Position numbers and translations under genes: made by a program
Notes under the pieces: generated by a model
What the model saw: only the letters and a program-made list of their open reading frames with translations
Told to the model about the DNA's origin: nothing
The model's database searches: none
Shown: positions 18,078 to 26,000 of the stretch, in pieces
Position numbering within the stretch: the stretch's first letter is position 1
How the letters are laid out: the number at the start of each line of letters is the position of its first letter
Source of the DNA: Paenibacillus sp. JCM 10914
Lineage (GTDB): Bacteria; Bacillota; Bacilli; Paenibacillales; Paenibacillaceae
NCBI RefSeq assembly: GCF_001315105.1
Contig: NZ_BAZR01000002.1
Coordinates: 186,001 to 250,000, forward strand
Length of the DNA: 64,000 nt
Direction: 5' to 3'

Positions 18078-18790
18078 TTATTGATCCTCCCATGTATTGT
18101 ATTTCAGAAATTTCCGGCAGATCACGTATTTGGAGGCCGACTGACGGTTAAGCCCGTCGAGCTGCAGTGCGATTTTGATATAGTCTGGCATGTATTCATC
18201 GTACTTCACTTCCAGAATGCTGAAATTCTCATCGATCGCCCGAATCGGCATCAGGCTCTGGTTGAACAAGTCAACCGAGTGAAGGCCTGTCCGCAGTTCC
18301 TTATCAAACGTAATGCGAACGTTGCCGTTATGGCATACGTAAGGTTCGCGCACATAATCGATGATCACCTTCGGGCGCAGCAATTTATGCTTCAGTTCGT
18401 GATATAATTCAAGCATTAAAGGTTGCTCCGGCTGGTACAGACAATCATATTGTCCGTCCAGAATCTGGTTGACCATCTCACGCGTAAGTACACCTTCTGC
18501 TTGGCAATGTAATCGCGGAACTTGATCTTTTTCTCAAAATGAATGGTTGAATCCTGTACGTTATAGATTCGAATGCGATACTTCACCCGATCGCGAACGC
18601 CCGCTAGCTTCTCGTGTAGTGCTTTGTTGTTGATGTCGTCAAAATACAGGCTGCGGATGTGGTATTCACCGCTTGGTCCAGCATGCTGGTCATGGTTGAC
18701 AAGATTCTTCAATCGTTGACGCAGCACTTGATGTTGATGGGCGTTGACAAAAAACTTCAGCTCATTGCGGTATTTCAATGTTGTCTTCAT
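18078..18790 (-). pseudogene. VTC-type polyphosphate polymerase domain protein, frameshifted
   Basis: First gene of the VTC-DUF4956-CotH operon, about 237 residues after repair. The N-terminal part has YRNELKFFVN, SLYFDDINN, VKYRIRIYN and FEKKIKFRDYIAKQK. These are the alternating basic and acidic strands of the CYTH-like tunnel fold used by yeast Vtc4 to polymerise ATP-derived phosphate. The C-terminal part has RPKVIIDYVREPY, NVRITFDKELRTG, LEVKYDEYMPDYIK. The break is at about 18494: coding-strand AAGGTGTA needs a third G, giving KQKGVLTREMVNQ. The start ATG 18790 follows GCGAGGTGA. A Pho-box-like repeat lies 98-125 bases upstream. Unlike yeast VTC, it has no membrane segment of its own. 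Confidence 0.78.
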
Positions 18791-18887
18791 CATTTCACCT
18801 CGCTTCATCATTCATTACAAGTTCGATGCCTTGCTACGAGATTTATCCTACCAATCGATCCTGATAGCTATCTTAAGGGCGGCTGAA

Positions 18888-18915
18888 TGTAAACTGAATG
18901 TTATCGCAATGTAAA
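18888..18915 (-). promoter_or_regulatory. Pho-box-like triple direct repeat
   Basis: On the minus strand the sequence reads TTTACA-N5-ATAACA-N5-TTTACA, three hexamers at exact 11-bp spacing. This matches the Bacillus PhoP recognition pattern (TT(A/C/T)ACA-like hexamers, about 5-base spacers). It is oriented toward the VTC-DUF4956-CotH operon, in the intergenic region shared with a divergent histidine kinase gene. No good -10 hexamer is obvious. PhoP control is inference. Confidence 0.55.
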
Positions 18916-18997
18916 ATATCTCCCGGGCGGGATCCACGCTTCAGCGTGAATGTGGTAGGATGAGACTATATTTGAGTGAAGAACAGGACGATGCCTG

Positions 18998-20344
18998 ATG
19001 TTGTATTATGTGGCTGCACTATGGAGCGCCGCAGCAGTGTTGTTGATTCACCAGCCGCGGAGTACGGTTAACCGCTGGGCTGCTTTTTTTCTTCTGAGTG
19101 CAGGTACGGGAGGCTTAACGGATCTGCTGCAGCCGGTGGGGTTTATTGACCCGGTTTATGAACCCTGGATTCAATTCCTGAACCATACGCTGACACCATA
19201 TGGGGTGTTAATATTTTGCATGGTGTACACTCGCATTCCCGAAGGTATCAAGCGCTTGAGATCTCTCAAGCTGGGTTTGATAGTACCTGTTATGATCATG
19301 CTGGTCCAAGTCTTGTTGAGTACCGATTATCAGATTCATTACGGATTGCTCTTCTTCTGGACGGCTCCTTATTATGTATGCTCCTGCATTCTGCTGCTCC
19401 GTGCATTATCTCAAGAAATGAACCCTCAGAAACGCAGGAGCTTGCTGATCACAACGGTCATTATGGTACCAACGCTGCTCGGCGTGATGCTGTTGATCAA
19501 TGTCGGGTATCTGATCTGGCCCAATTATGATTCCTTTCAATATGTATCGTTGTTTATTCTCTATTCGTTTGTTGTAGCGCTCATTTGTACATTCGTATAT
19601 GGCGTGCTTGGGGTGAAGCTGAAGATTGAGCGCGATCCGCTTGAGCGAACGATGGAGGCTGTGACATCCGGGACATCCATGTTGAATCATTCGATCAAGA
19701 ATGAGCTGGGAAAGATTGCAATCAGCACGGAAAATGTGAAGCAAATGCTGCCGCAGGAGCACGATTCGATTAAGGATCAGCTGAACGTGATCACGCATGC
19801 CTCTGAGCATTTGCTGGCTATGATGAGTCGGATTCAACGACAGATGATCGAATTTCGATTAGTTGAAGAAGCTGTGCGAATGGATGCTTGGCTCGCTGAG
19901 GTGCTACGGCTTGAGCAGGATTTTCTAACGAAGCACAGAGTCACGTTCGAACTACAGATTAGCCAGAAGCCATGGCTGTTGATCGACCGGGTGCACATGA
20001 AGGAAACAATGGGGAATCTGATTCGCAATGCAGTCGAAGCGATGCCGGAGGGCGGTCATTTGATTATACGGTTAAGAGCCGACCGAAAAGGGGTGGCTGT
20101 TACCGTCAAGGACCAAGGGATTGGCATTCCGCGCGTGGCGCAGTCCCACGTATTCGAACCCTTTTACAGCACGAAAGCACACCATCAGCATAACTATGGG
20201 CTTGGTTTGTCTTATGTATACAAGGTCATGAAGAAGAGCGGAGGTTCCGTTGACATAGAGAGCGTGGAAGGGGTTGGGACCGAGGTAACGTTGTATTTTC
20301 CCCGCAGCGCTATGATTCGAATCGCCGGGAGGGAAGAAGCTTGA
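18998..20344 (+). CDS. Sensor histidine kinase
   Basis: A 448-residue membrane kinase. The N-terminal half has about seven hydrophobic segments (residues 1-205), resembling multi-helix membrane sensors with no large extracellular domain. A short linker is followed by the H-box LNHSIKNELGKI (His about 231), the N-box NLIRNAVEAMPEGG, the G1 box DQGIGIP, the F-box FEPFYSTK and the G2 box YGLGLSYV, so the kinase core is complete. It would autophosphorylate and pass phosphate to the regulator encoded next, with which it overlaps by four bases (stop TGA within TTGA). It is divergent from the VTC operon, sharing 207 bases of upstream DNA. The signal is unknown. Confidence 0.87.
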   Translation: MLYYVAALWSAAAVLLIHQPRSTVNRWAAFFLLSAGTGGLTDLLQPVGFIDPVYEPWIQFLNHTLTPYGVLIFCMVYTRIPEGIKRLRSLKLGLIVPVMIMLVQVLLSTDYQIHYGLLFFWTAPYYVCSCILLLRALSQEMNPQKRRSLLITTVIMVPTLLGVMLLINVGYLIWPNYDSFQYVSLFILYSFVVALICTFVYGVLGVKLKIERDPLERTMEAVTSGTSMLNHSIKNELGKIAISTENVKQMLPQEHDSIKDQLNVITHASEHLLAMMSRIQRQMIEFRLVEEAVRMDAWLAEVLRLEQDFLTKHRVTFELQISQKPWLLIDRVHMKETMGNLIRNAVEAMPEGGHLIIRLRADRKGVAVTVKDQGIGIPRVAQSHVFEPFYSTKAHHQHNYGLGLSYVYKVMKKSGGSVDIESVEGVGTEVTLYFPRSAMIRIAGREEA

Positions 20345-20978
20345 GCCGAATACGTATTTTCCTCGTGGAGGATGATCCGGACTGGATTAAAGCGATGACG
20401 ATATTCTTGAACAGTCAGGAGGATATGATCGTCGTCGGTACAGCCGAATCGTCAGAACAGGCTGTCGCGATGGCTGGAGTTTTGTCGTTTGACATCATCC
20501 TGATGGATATACAATTGTCGACAGGTCATCTGGACGGTATTTACACTGCAGCAGAAATTCATGAACTTACACCCGAGTCTAAGATTATTATGCTTACTTC
20601 GTTAGATGATGAGAGGGTGATTACCCAATCTTTCACGCTGGGGCCGTAAATTATATCGAGAAGACGAAGTTCAAAGACCTGCCGGCTGCAATTCGCAGCG
20701 CCATGCAGGGTCCAAGCTCGATGGACGTTCTATTAAAGGATTATGCGCGTATGAAACGGGAGGAGGCGCTGCGGAATTTAACGCCGGCCGAGCGCGAAGT
20801 GTTCGAGCTGCTGAATGACGGATACACGCATACTCAAATCGAAACCAAGCTGTACAAAACCGAGAGTACCCTAAAGAACCAGATTAACAAGATGCTCAAA
20901 AAACTCGGGGTAAAGAGCGGGAAGGAAGCCGTAGAGAAAATTCGGCGCAAAGGCATCGTAAAGGAAAAACGGGATTAA
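20341..20978 (+). pseudogene. NarL/LuxR-type response regulator, frameshifted
   Basis: Receiver plus HTH regulator of about 212 residues after repair. The receiver has FLVEDDPDW with the acidic pocket at 10-12, the phospho-acceptor in ILMDIQ (Asp 56), TSLDDE and the lysine loop EKTKFKDLP. The C-terminal HTH is LuxR-like (LTPAEREVFELLNDGYTHTQIETKL). The break is at about 20641, where CTGGGGCCGTAA needs one more G to read GAVNYIEKT. The start TTG 20341 overlaps the kinase stop. Together with the kinase it makes a two-component pair; targets are unknown, the adjacent VTC operon being a candidate. Confidence 0.8.
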
Positions 20979-21041
20979 GGTGAGTTCGTAGTGCAGCTTC
21001 TTTGCGAGCTTTGTGTACAGTTGTATATTAGGTAGATTCAT

Positions 21042-21082
21042 GAAAGAGGTACTACGATTCGTAGTACCTCTTTCTCTCTTTG
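21042..21082 (+). terminator. Rho-independent terminator after response regulator
   Basis: A perfect 14-bp stem GAAAGAGGTACTAC / GTAGTACCTCTTTC is followed by TCTCTTTG. A second small hairpin (TTCTCTCTTT / AAAGAGAGAA) follows at about 21072-21098. Confidence 0.75.
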
Positions 21083-21177
21083 TTCTATGAAAGAGAGAAC
21101 TGACCGGATTATCATACGCGAAGTACAATGATCCTGTACATGCGATATCGAGAAGTATACAGGAGTTGATTGTACAT

Positions 21178-22092
21178 ATGAAGCAAAAACCGATTTATGT
21201 TGAGACCGTCATAATGACGGAAATGGATCGGCTGTGGAGCTATACGCAAACGCCAGAACTGCATCAGCAATGGGATCTGCGGTTCTCTGAAATTCATTAT
21301 TTGCCACGCGATCGGGCCGAATTTCAACGTTTCCTCTATAAGACCCGAATCGGGTTGGGTTTGGAGATAACAGGAATCGGTGTAACGAGAGAGGTCAAGC
21401 AGCAGGAGCACTATGCCAGGATGTCGGTCTTGAAATTTGGCTCCGATCAGCAAATATCGCTTATCCGCAAAGGCGGTGGATATTGGCGTTACCACGATAA
21501 TGGCAGCGGTTGCATCACGTTTATTACGAAATACGACTACCAAACGAGATTCGGCCTGCTGGGAGCTTGGTTTGACAAGCTGCTGTTTCGGCCGATGTTC
21601 GGTGCCGCGACGGCTTGGAGTTTCGATGTTCTGCGTCTGTGGCTGGAAAAAGGTATCCCACCTGCGGCGTCGATCAGCAAAGCGATTATCCATGCGGTGA
21701 GCGTGGGTATGCTGTTCCTTCTATGGTGTTATGAAGGGGTAGTACCGAAATTGCTCTTCCCGGAGGCAGGCGAACTGGATCTGCTCCGGCAAACCGGCTG
21801 GTTTGGCGGTCAGGAGGGAATCGCGATCGGACTGCTCGGCATGGCCGAAATTGGAATCGGGTTCATGACAATTTGGCTTCACAAGAGCAGATTGTGGTAC
21901 AGCATCTTGGGAGTATTGTTGTTTAGTCTTATGCTTGGTGCCCTGATCACGGACCCTGGCTTGCTTCAAGCACCGTTCAATCCGGTTACACTTAGCGGCT
22001 CCATGATCGCTTTCTGTATCATGCCGCCTGCTCGGCTTCCGATGTACCCAGCATTTATCGATGTGCAAGAACACCGTCATCAATCGAAGTGA
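21178..22092 (+). CDS. SRPBCC/DoxX-like fusion membrane protein
   Basis: A 304-residue protein. The N-terminal half (residues 1-150, MKQKPIYVETVIMTEMDRLW ...) has the strand-helix pattern of an SRPBCC lipid- or ligand-binding domain, with no catalytic residues known. The C-terminal half has four hydrophobic helices (residues about 170-185, 210-240, 248-265 and 270-290) of the DoxX-like type (GIGLLGMAEIGIGF-like run). The function is unknown. ATG 21178 has AGGAG 12 bases upstream; a TTG at 21166 is too close to it. It forms an operon with the DUF4166 gene 21 bases downstream. Confidence 0.75.
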   Translation: MKQKPIYVETVIMTEMDRLWSYTQTPELHQQWDLRFSEIHYLPRDRAEFQRFLYKTRIGLGLEITGIGVTREVKQQEHYARMSVLKFGSDQQISLIRKGGGYWRYHDNGSGCITFITKYDYQTRFGLLGAWFDKLLFRPMFGAATAWSFDVLRLWLEKGIPPAASISKAIIHAVSVGMLFLLWCYEGVVPKLLFPEAGELDLLRQTGWFGGQEGIAIGLLGMAEIGIGFMTIWLHKSRLWYSILGVLLFSLMLGALITDPGLLQAPFNPVTLSGSMIAFCIMPPARLPMYPAFIDVQEHRHQSK

Positions 22093-22113
22093 AGGAACAA
22101 GGAGGGTACGAGC

Positions 22114-22791
22114 ATGACCTCCATTTATGAACAGGCATTAGGCGGTGATTTCCATCGGCTGCATCCCAAGATCCAGGAGCGGTTCGGATTTGGCAGCCGT
22201 GACGGCATTGCTTCGATCGGGGAAGGGGTGATGGACGAGATCTGGTATTCGTCCTGGGCCGCAATACCACTTCATATCGGCGTCACACGGCATATTATGT
22301 TCCCTAATAAAGGAAAGGGTATTCCCTTTCGGATTGAAAATTACGCATACTCGGATAAGTATGGGCGGGAGACGGTCACATGGTGCCGCAGCTTTCAATT
22401 CAGCCAAAGACAGCGGTGGTTTGATGCCACGATGATTTATAGCCTGGAGCGGGCATGCGTTGTGGATTATCTGGGAACGAAGCAGCATCTCGCTGTAGAT
22501 CTTGACGTATCGATAGCGGAGAATGGAGGTATCCGAATCGAGTCTGGTGATCAGCGGTTCTACGAAGGATGGCTTCGGCTGAGACTCCCTGCTGTATTGA
22601 CCGGTAAGGCGGATGTATGTGAATGGTATGATGACAAGAACCGAGAATACCGGATTTCGGTGGAGGTACGCAACCCGCTGTTGGGGCCTGTCTTCCGTTA
22701 CAAAGGAAGATTTCAGGCCCACACGGTGGTCGTAGCGGATGGTCGGGTGCCAGAGCATGTAAAGCCGCTCCGGGAAGAAGCTAGAGCGTAG
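22114..22791 (+). CDS. DUF4166 domain-containing protein
   Basis: A 225-residue soluble protein matching DUF4166: it starts YEQALGGDFHRLHPKIQERFGF and contains the N-terminal region with an RHIMFPN motif and a beta-rich body. Family members often occur next to DoxX-like or NAD-dependent proteins; the function is unknown. ATG 22114 follows AGGAGGGTACGAGC. Its end overlaps the convergent MFS gene by 11 bases, leaving no room for a terminator. Confidence 0.8.
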   Translation: MTSIYEQALGGDFHRLHPKIQERFGFGSRDGIASIGEGVMDEIWYSSWAAIPLHIGVTRHIMFPNKGKGIPFRIENYAYSDKYGRETVTWCRSFQFSQRQRWFDATMIYSLERACVVDYLGTKQHLAVDLDVSIAENGGIRIESGDQRFYEGWLRLRLPAVLTGKADVCEWYDDKNREYRISVEVRNPLLGPVFRYKGRFQAHTVVVADGRVPEHVKPLREEARA

Positions 22792-24079
22792 CGGCGGTAA
22801 CCGCCTCGTTGTCCTTATTCTTGGATTCACGGAACATGCGGTAATACAGGAAGGACGCTACAACGTACAGGGTTCCTGTGATGCAAAAGGTGATGGCATA
22901 TCCCCAATAGTTGCCATAGGTTGTGACCAGCTTGGATTGAACCGGACCCATCGTCGCCCATCCCAGCATAAAGGCTGCCTGGGTGAAGGAGTTGGCAATC
23001 CCTCTTCTTCGTTCCGCTACCCGGTCGATTAGAATGGAAGCTTGAATCGGATTCGCTGCGTTCATCAGCGCTTGACGGAACAGGAAACCTACCGAGGCGA
23101 TCATCAGCATATTCGTGAATCCGGTTAGTAACAAGAACGGTAACGACATTACTTGGAACAAGACTACAGCCCTTACGGCACCAACGCGATTCACGAGTGT
23201 CGGTCCGATCAGCATGGATACAATCGTCATAACTTGTCCGAGCGATATGAGGATGCCGACAGCCGATAAAGAGACTGAGAACCGATTAGTGAAGTATAAA
23301 TTGAGATAAGGTACCACGAGACCTGATCCGAGACCGATCAGCAGATTGGTGAGTGCGAATTGTCCGATGATCTTGAAATCTCCGATTCCCGAGGCGGGAG
23401 CAGCTTGCCCGGAATGGGCAACGGGCGGCGTGTTCGTAACTGGTTTGACAGATGGCTGATCCATTGCCTGGCGCTGATTCGTCGTAAACAGCAGTGGTAT
23501 AAATGCAGTGAACGTAGCCAGCCCACCGATAAACAACACAGTCTTCAGACTGCCGACTTTACTCATGCCGATGGCCTGCAAGGCATCAGCGAGAAATCCG
23601 CCGCCCATGCTGCCGAGCACTTGTGAGGCGAGTACCAACGAAGCGTGAATGCTGAAGATGCGCATGCGCTGTGACTTCGCCGTATTCTCGGCGAGAAACG
23701 GAATAGCCAACACCTGAAAGAACGAAGCGAATAAACCGGTATAGACGGCAAGGCCAAGTAGGCTGAATTCACTTTCGAGAAAAGCGCGGACAATCAGGCC
23801 GGCACCGCTTAACAAGGCTCCAAGTATGAGGATCCGCTTGCGGTTGCCGCGGTCCCCGATAAAGCCAATCGGAATAAACATCAGCGCGGTAGCCAGTGAT
23901 TGAATACTGACCACTGTTCCATTCATGGAGGCATCATAACCAAGACTTTGTATGTACAGATTGTAGAGTATCATGAACATGCCTGTACCGATCTGATACA
24001 GCACGTTAGCTAGAAAGAACAGTTTAATATTGCGTGGCCAGTCGCGATAATCCTTGGCTAATTGATGTGCGAACCCCAT
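22781..24079 (-). CDS. MFS transporter
   Basis: A 432-residue permease with twelve predicted helices. The MFS loop 2-3 signature appears as GFIGDRGNRKRILILG. A Pro/Ala-rich central cytoplasmic loop (about residues 200-230) divides the halves. A third cytoplasmic loop has basic RVAERRRGIANS. The substrate is unknown; drug or sugar efflux types are equally possible. The start ATG 24079 has AGGGGGAATCATC upstream. No close operon partner; the 3' end overlaps the DUF4166 gene. Confidence 0.8.
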   Translation of the reverse strand: MGFAHQLAKDYRDWPRNIKLFFLANVLYQIGTGMFMILYNLYIQSLGYDASMNGTVVSIQSLATALMFIPIGFIGDRGNRKRILILGALLSGAGLIVRAFLESEFSLLGLAVYTGLFASFFQVLAIPFLAENTAKSQRMRIFSIHASLVLASQVLGSMGGGFLADALQAIGMSKVGSLKTVLFIGGLATFTAFIPLLFTTNQRQAMDQPSVKPVTNTPPVAHSGQAAPASGIGDFKIIGQFALTNLLIGLGSGLVVPYLNLYFTNRFSVSLSAVGILISLGQVMTIVSMLIGPTLVNRVGAVRAVVLFQVMSLPFLLLTGFTNMLMIASVGFLFRQALMNAANPIQASILIDRVAERRRGIANSFTQAAFMLGWATMGPVQSKLVTTYGNYWGYAITFCITGTLYVVASFLYYRMFRESKNKDNEAVTAATL

Positions 24080-24277
24080 GATGATTCCCCCTAAATTTTA
24101 CAGCAGCAACCCCTCTATTCTAACAGGTAATGTTAAAGGGAGGAAGGAAATATTCGGCATTCATCAGGCGCGGGAAATCGTGGGAAATATAGCGGGTCCA
24201 TGGTAAAATAAGGCGGAAGCTAACAACGAATGCATACGATTTGCCTTGTGATACCACTGGACAGGAGTGTAAGAGAA

Positions 24278-24553
24278 TTGAATAGGAAATTTGTTATATC
24301 ACTGATCGTGATACTGATCAGCCTGATCTTCATGGCCGAGCATGATCTGGGATATTCGTTCGGAGATGGATGATCTTTGGTTGTATCACTCTCTTCTCTG
24401 TGATCTATCCGTCTGTTACAGAGCAGGCACGCTATCTGTATTATCGGGGAAGTACCGATGAGCGAGCCGGAAAGCCTGATATCGACTGATGTATCAGTGG
24501 AACTCCATAAGAACGGCCAAGTACGGATACTTAATATGAATGCCTATAAGTAA
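24278..24553 (+). pseudogene. Broken small membrane protein gene
   Basis: This 630-base interval holds no intact long reading frame, but pieces of a likely gene. TTG 24278 with AGGAG upstream starts a hydrophobic segment (FVISLIVILISLIFMAEHDLGYSFG). One frame back, from about 24370, another hydrophobic segment and YPSVTEQARYLYYRGSTDE follow. The original frame then resumes with STDVSVELHKNGQVRILNMNAYK to the TAA at 24551. A one-base deletion near 24368 and a one-base insertion near 24460 would explain it, giving 91 residues. I do not recognise the family. A hairpin follows at 24597. Confidence 0.42.
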
Positions 24554-24596
24554 TACACGATGAAACAAGGCTATTGGTTTGATATCTACTCTCTTG

Positions 24597-24634
24597 CTCA
24601 TGGAATGGCGAACACGTCATTCCATGAGTTCTTT
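24597..24634 (+). terminator. Hairpin, probable terminator
   Basis: A perfect 11-bp stem CTCATGGAATG / CATTCCATGAG with a 10-base loop is followed by TTCTTT, a weak T tract. Confidence 0.5.
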
Positions 24635-24647
24635 GCGTCGTCTCAAT

Positions 24648-24676
24648 TTGACAATTATTCATAGACATATTATCAT
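24648..24676 (+). promoter_or_regulatory. Promoter of the DUF2087 regulator gene
   Basis: A perfect TTGACA (24648-24653) and TATCAT (24671-24676) are separated by 17 bases, about 35 bases before the start codon. Confidence 0.65.
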
Positions 24677-24685
24677 TGTGTCTAT
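24661..24685. promoter_or_regulatory. Inverted repeat over the -10 region, candidate operator
   Basis: ATAGACA and TGTCTAT form a perfect 7-bp inverted repeat with an 11-base spacer, straddling the -10 hexamer. It is placed to repress transcription. Autoregulation by the DUF2087 protein is inference. Confidence 0.45.
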
Positions 24686-24709
24686 AAATTATAACGAGGG
24701 TGTTGTCGA

Positions 24710-25465
24710 ATGGATGTGAATGATCGTTTCTGGAACGCCACGATAGATGAATTAAAGCTAGGCTACGTTGAAGAAGGGCAATATTGGGTATGTCTGTTAT
24801 GCGGTAAGACGCTGGAACAAGGGATCATTTATCCGGATCAGGATAAGCTGTACGATGCGCAGCGATATATGACGGTGCACATACAGCGCGAGCATGGCTC
24901 GGTGTTTGCATATTTGGCAGGGCTCGACAAGAAGCTGACAGGACTTACGGATCATCAGAATCGTCTGTTGCAGCTTTTTTATGAGGGGAAGAGCGATAAA
25001 GAGGTGCAGCAGGAGCTTGGCATAGGAAGTGCATCTACGATCCGGAATCATCGGTTTGCCCTGAAGGAGAAAGAACGCCAGGCGAAGGTGATGCTGACGA
25101 TGATGGAGCTCTTGAAGCAGCGGGACGATCATGCCCCTGCTATTGTGGAGATTCCGAAGCATGCCCGGATGGTCGATGAGCGGTATAACGTCACGGAGGA
25201 GGAGCGGCAGCAGATCCTCGCCAAAGTATTTCCAGAGGGTACAACGGGACCGCTCAGGACATTTAAGCTAAAGGAGAAGCAGCGGTATGTGGTTCTGCGG
25301 GAGATCGCAACCAGATTCGAACCCAACATGCGTTATTCGGAGAAAGAAGTGAATGAAATCATTGGCCTTGATAACCCGGACCATGTGACCATTCGCCGCT
25401 ATATGATCGAATATGGGTTTATGGATCGCATGGACGATGGCAGTGAGTATTGGCTGACCGTGTAG
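24710..25465 (+). CDS. DUF2087 domain-containing regulator with zinc-finger-like N-terminus
   Basis: A 251-residue DNA-binding-type protein. Residues 28-62 hold Cys28-x2-Cys31 and His57-x4-His62, a zinc-finger-like set (WVCLLCG ... HIQREH). Residues about 85-125 form a LuxR-like helix-turn-helix (LLQLFYEGKSDKEVQQELGI ... STIRNHRF). Residues about 165-250 match DUF2087 (ILAKVFPEG ... TRFEPNMRYSEKEVNEII ... MIEYGFMDR). It is probably a transcription regulator; its targets and signal are unknown. ATG 24710 has GAGGGTG upstream. It overlaps the function of its neighbour, a GIY-YIG gene 22 bases downstream. Confidence 0.8.
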   Translation: MDVNDRFWNATIDELKLGYVEEGQYWVCLLCGKTLEQGIIYPDQDKLYDAQRYMTVHIQREHGSVFAYLAGLDKKLTGLTDHQNRLLQLFYEGKSDKEVQQELGIGSASTIRNHRFALKEKERQAKVMLTMMELLKQRDDHAPAIVEIPKHARMVDERYNVTEEERQQILAKVFPEGTTGPLRTFKLKEKQRYVVLREIATRFEPNMRYSEKEVNEIIGLDNPDHVTIRRYMIEYGFMDRMDDGSEYWLTV

Positions 25466-25487
25466 TTGAAGGAGGAGAAGAAAGATC

Positions 25488-25844
25488 ATGAATCGCAGAA
25501 GCGAACTGAATCAACAGTATAAAGAAATCAAGATCGAGTCAGGTGTCTATCAAATTCGAAATACGGTGAACGGGAAGGTATGGGTAGCCGGAACGAATAA
25601 TTTCAAGACGATGAACGGCAAACGTTTCGAGCTCCAAATGAATACGAGTTATAATAAGGAACTCCAGCAGGATTGGAACGAGTACGGTGAGGATGCATTT
25701 GTATTTGAAATTCTGGAGACAATCGAGGTCAAGCCGGACCCTTATTTCGATCTGAAGGACGCTGTTCGCAAGCGAGAGGCGCATTGGCTTGAAACCTTGA
25801 ACCCTTTCGGTGACAGAGGATACAATACCCCCAAACCGAATTAA
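25488..25844 (+). CDS. GIY-YIG nuclease family protein
   Basis: A 118-residue protein with a GIY-YIG fold pattern: SGVYQIRNTVNGKVWVAGT, a helix (NKELQQDWNEYGEDAFVFEIL), and DAVRKREAHWLETLNPFGDRGYN, where the Glu of KREAHW is in the position of the catalytic Glu. The first motif is GVY rather than GIY and the YIG position reads WVAG, so nuclease activity is uncertain. ATG 25488 follows GAAGGAGGAG. It shares a transcription unit with the DUF2087 regulator; this pairing suggests a joint role that is not known to me. Confidence 0.72.
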   Translation: MNRRSELNQQYKEIKIESGVYQIRNTVNGKVWVAGTNNFKTMNGKRFELQMNTSYNKELQQDWNEYGEDAFVFEILETIEVKPDPYFDLKDAVRKREAHWLETLNPFGDRGYNTPKPN

Positions 25845-26000
25845 ACATTCTCCGTTTTCTGTGTAGGAAGCTAGCATAAGGAAGGGATATGATATTCCTT
25901 CCATTTGCATGCATAGCCGGGGTGAGATATGATTATATGAGCGGCTTGAATCGCTTCCATTCCTACTTTTCCTACACGAAAGCGAGACGTGAACACAATC

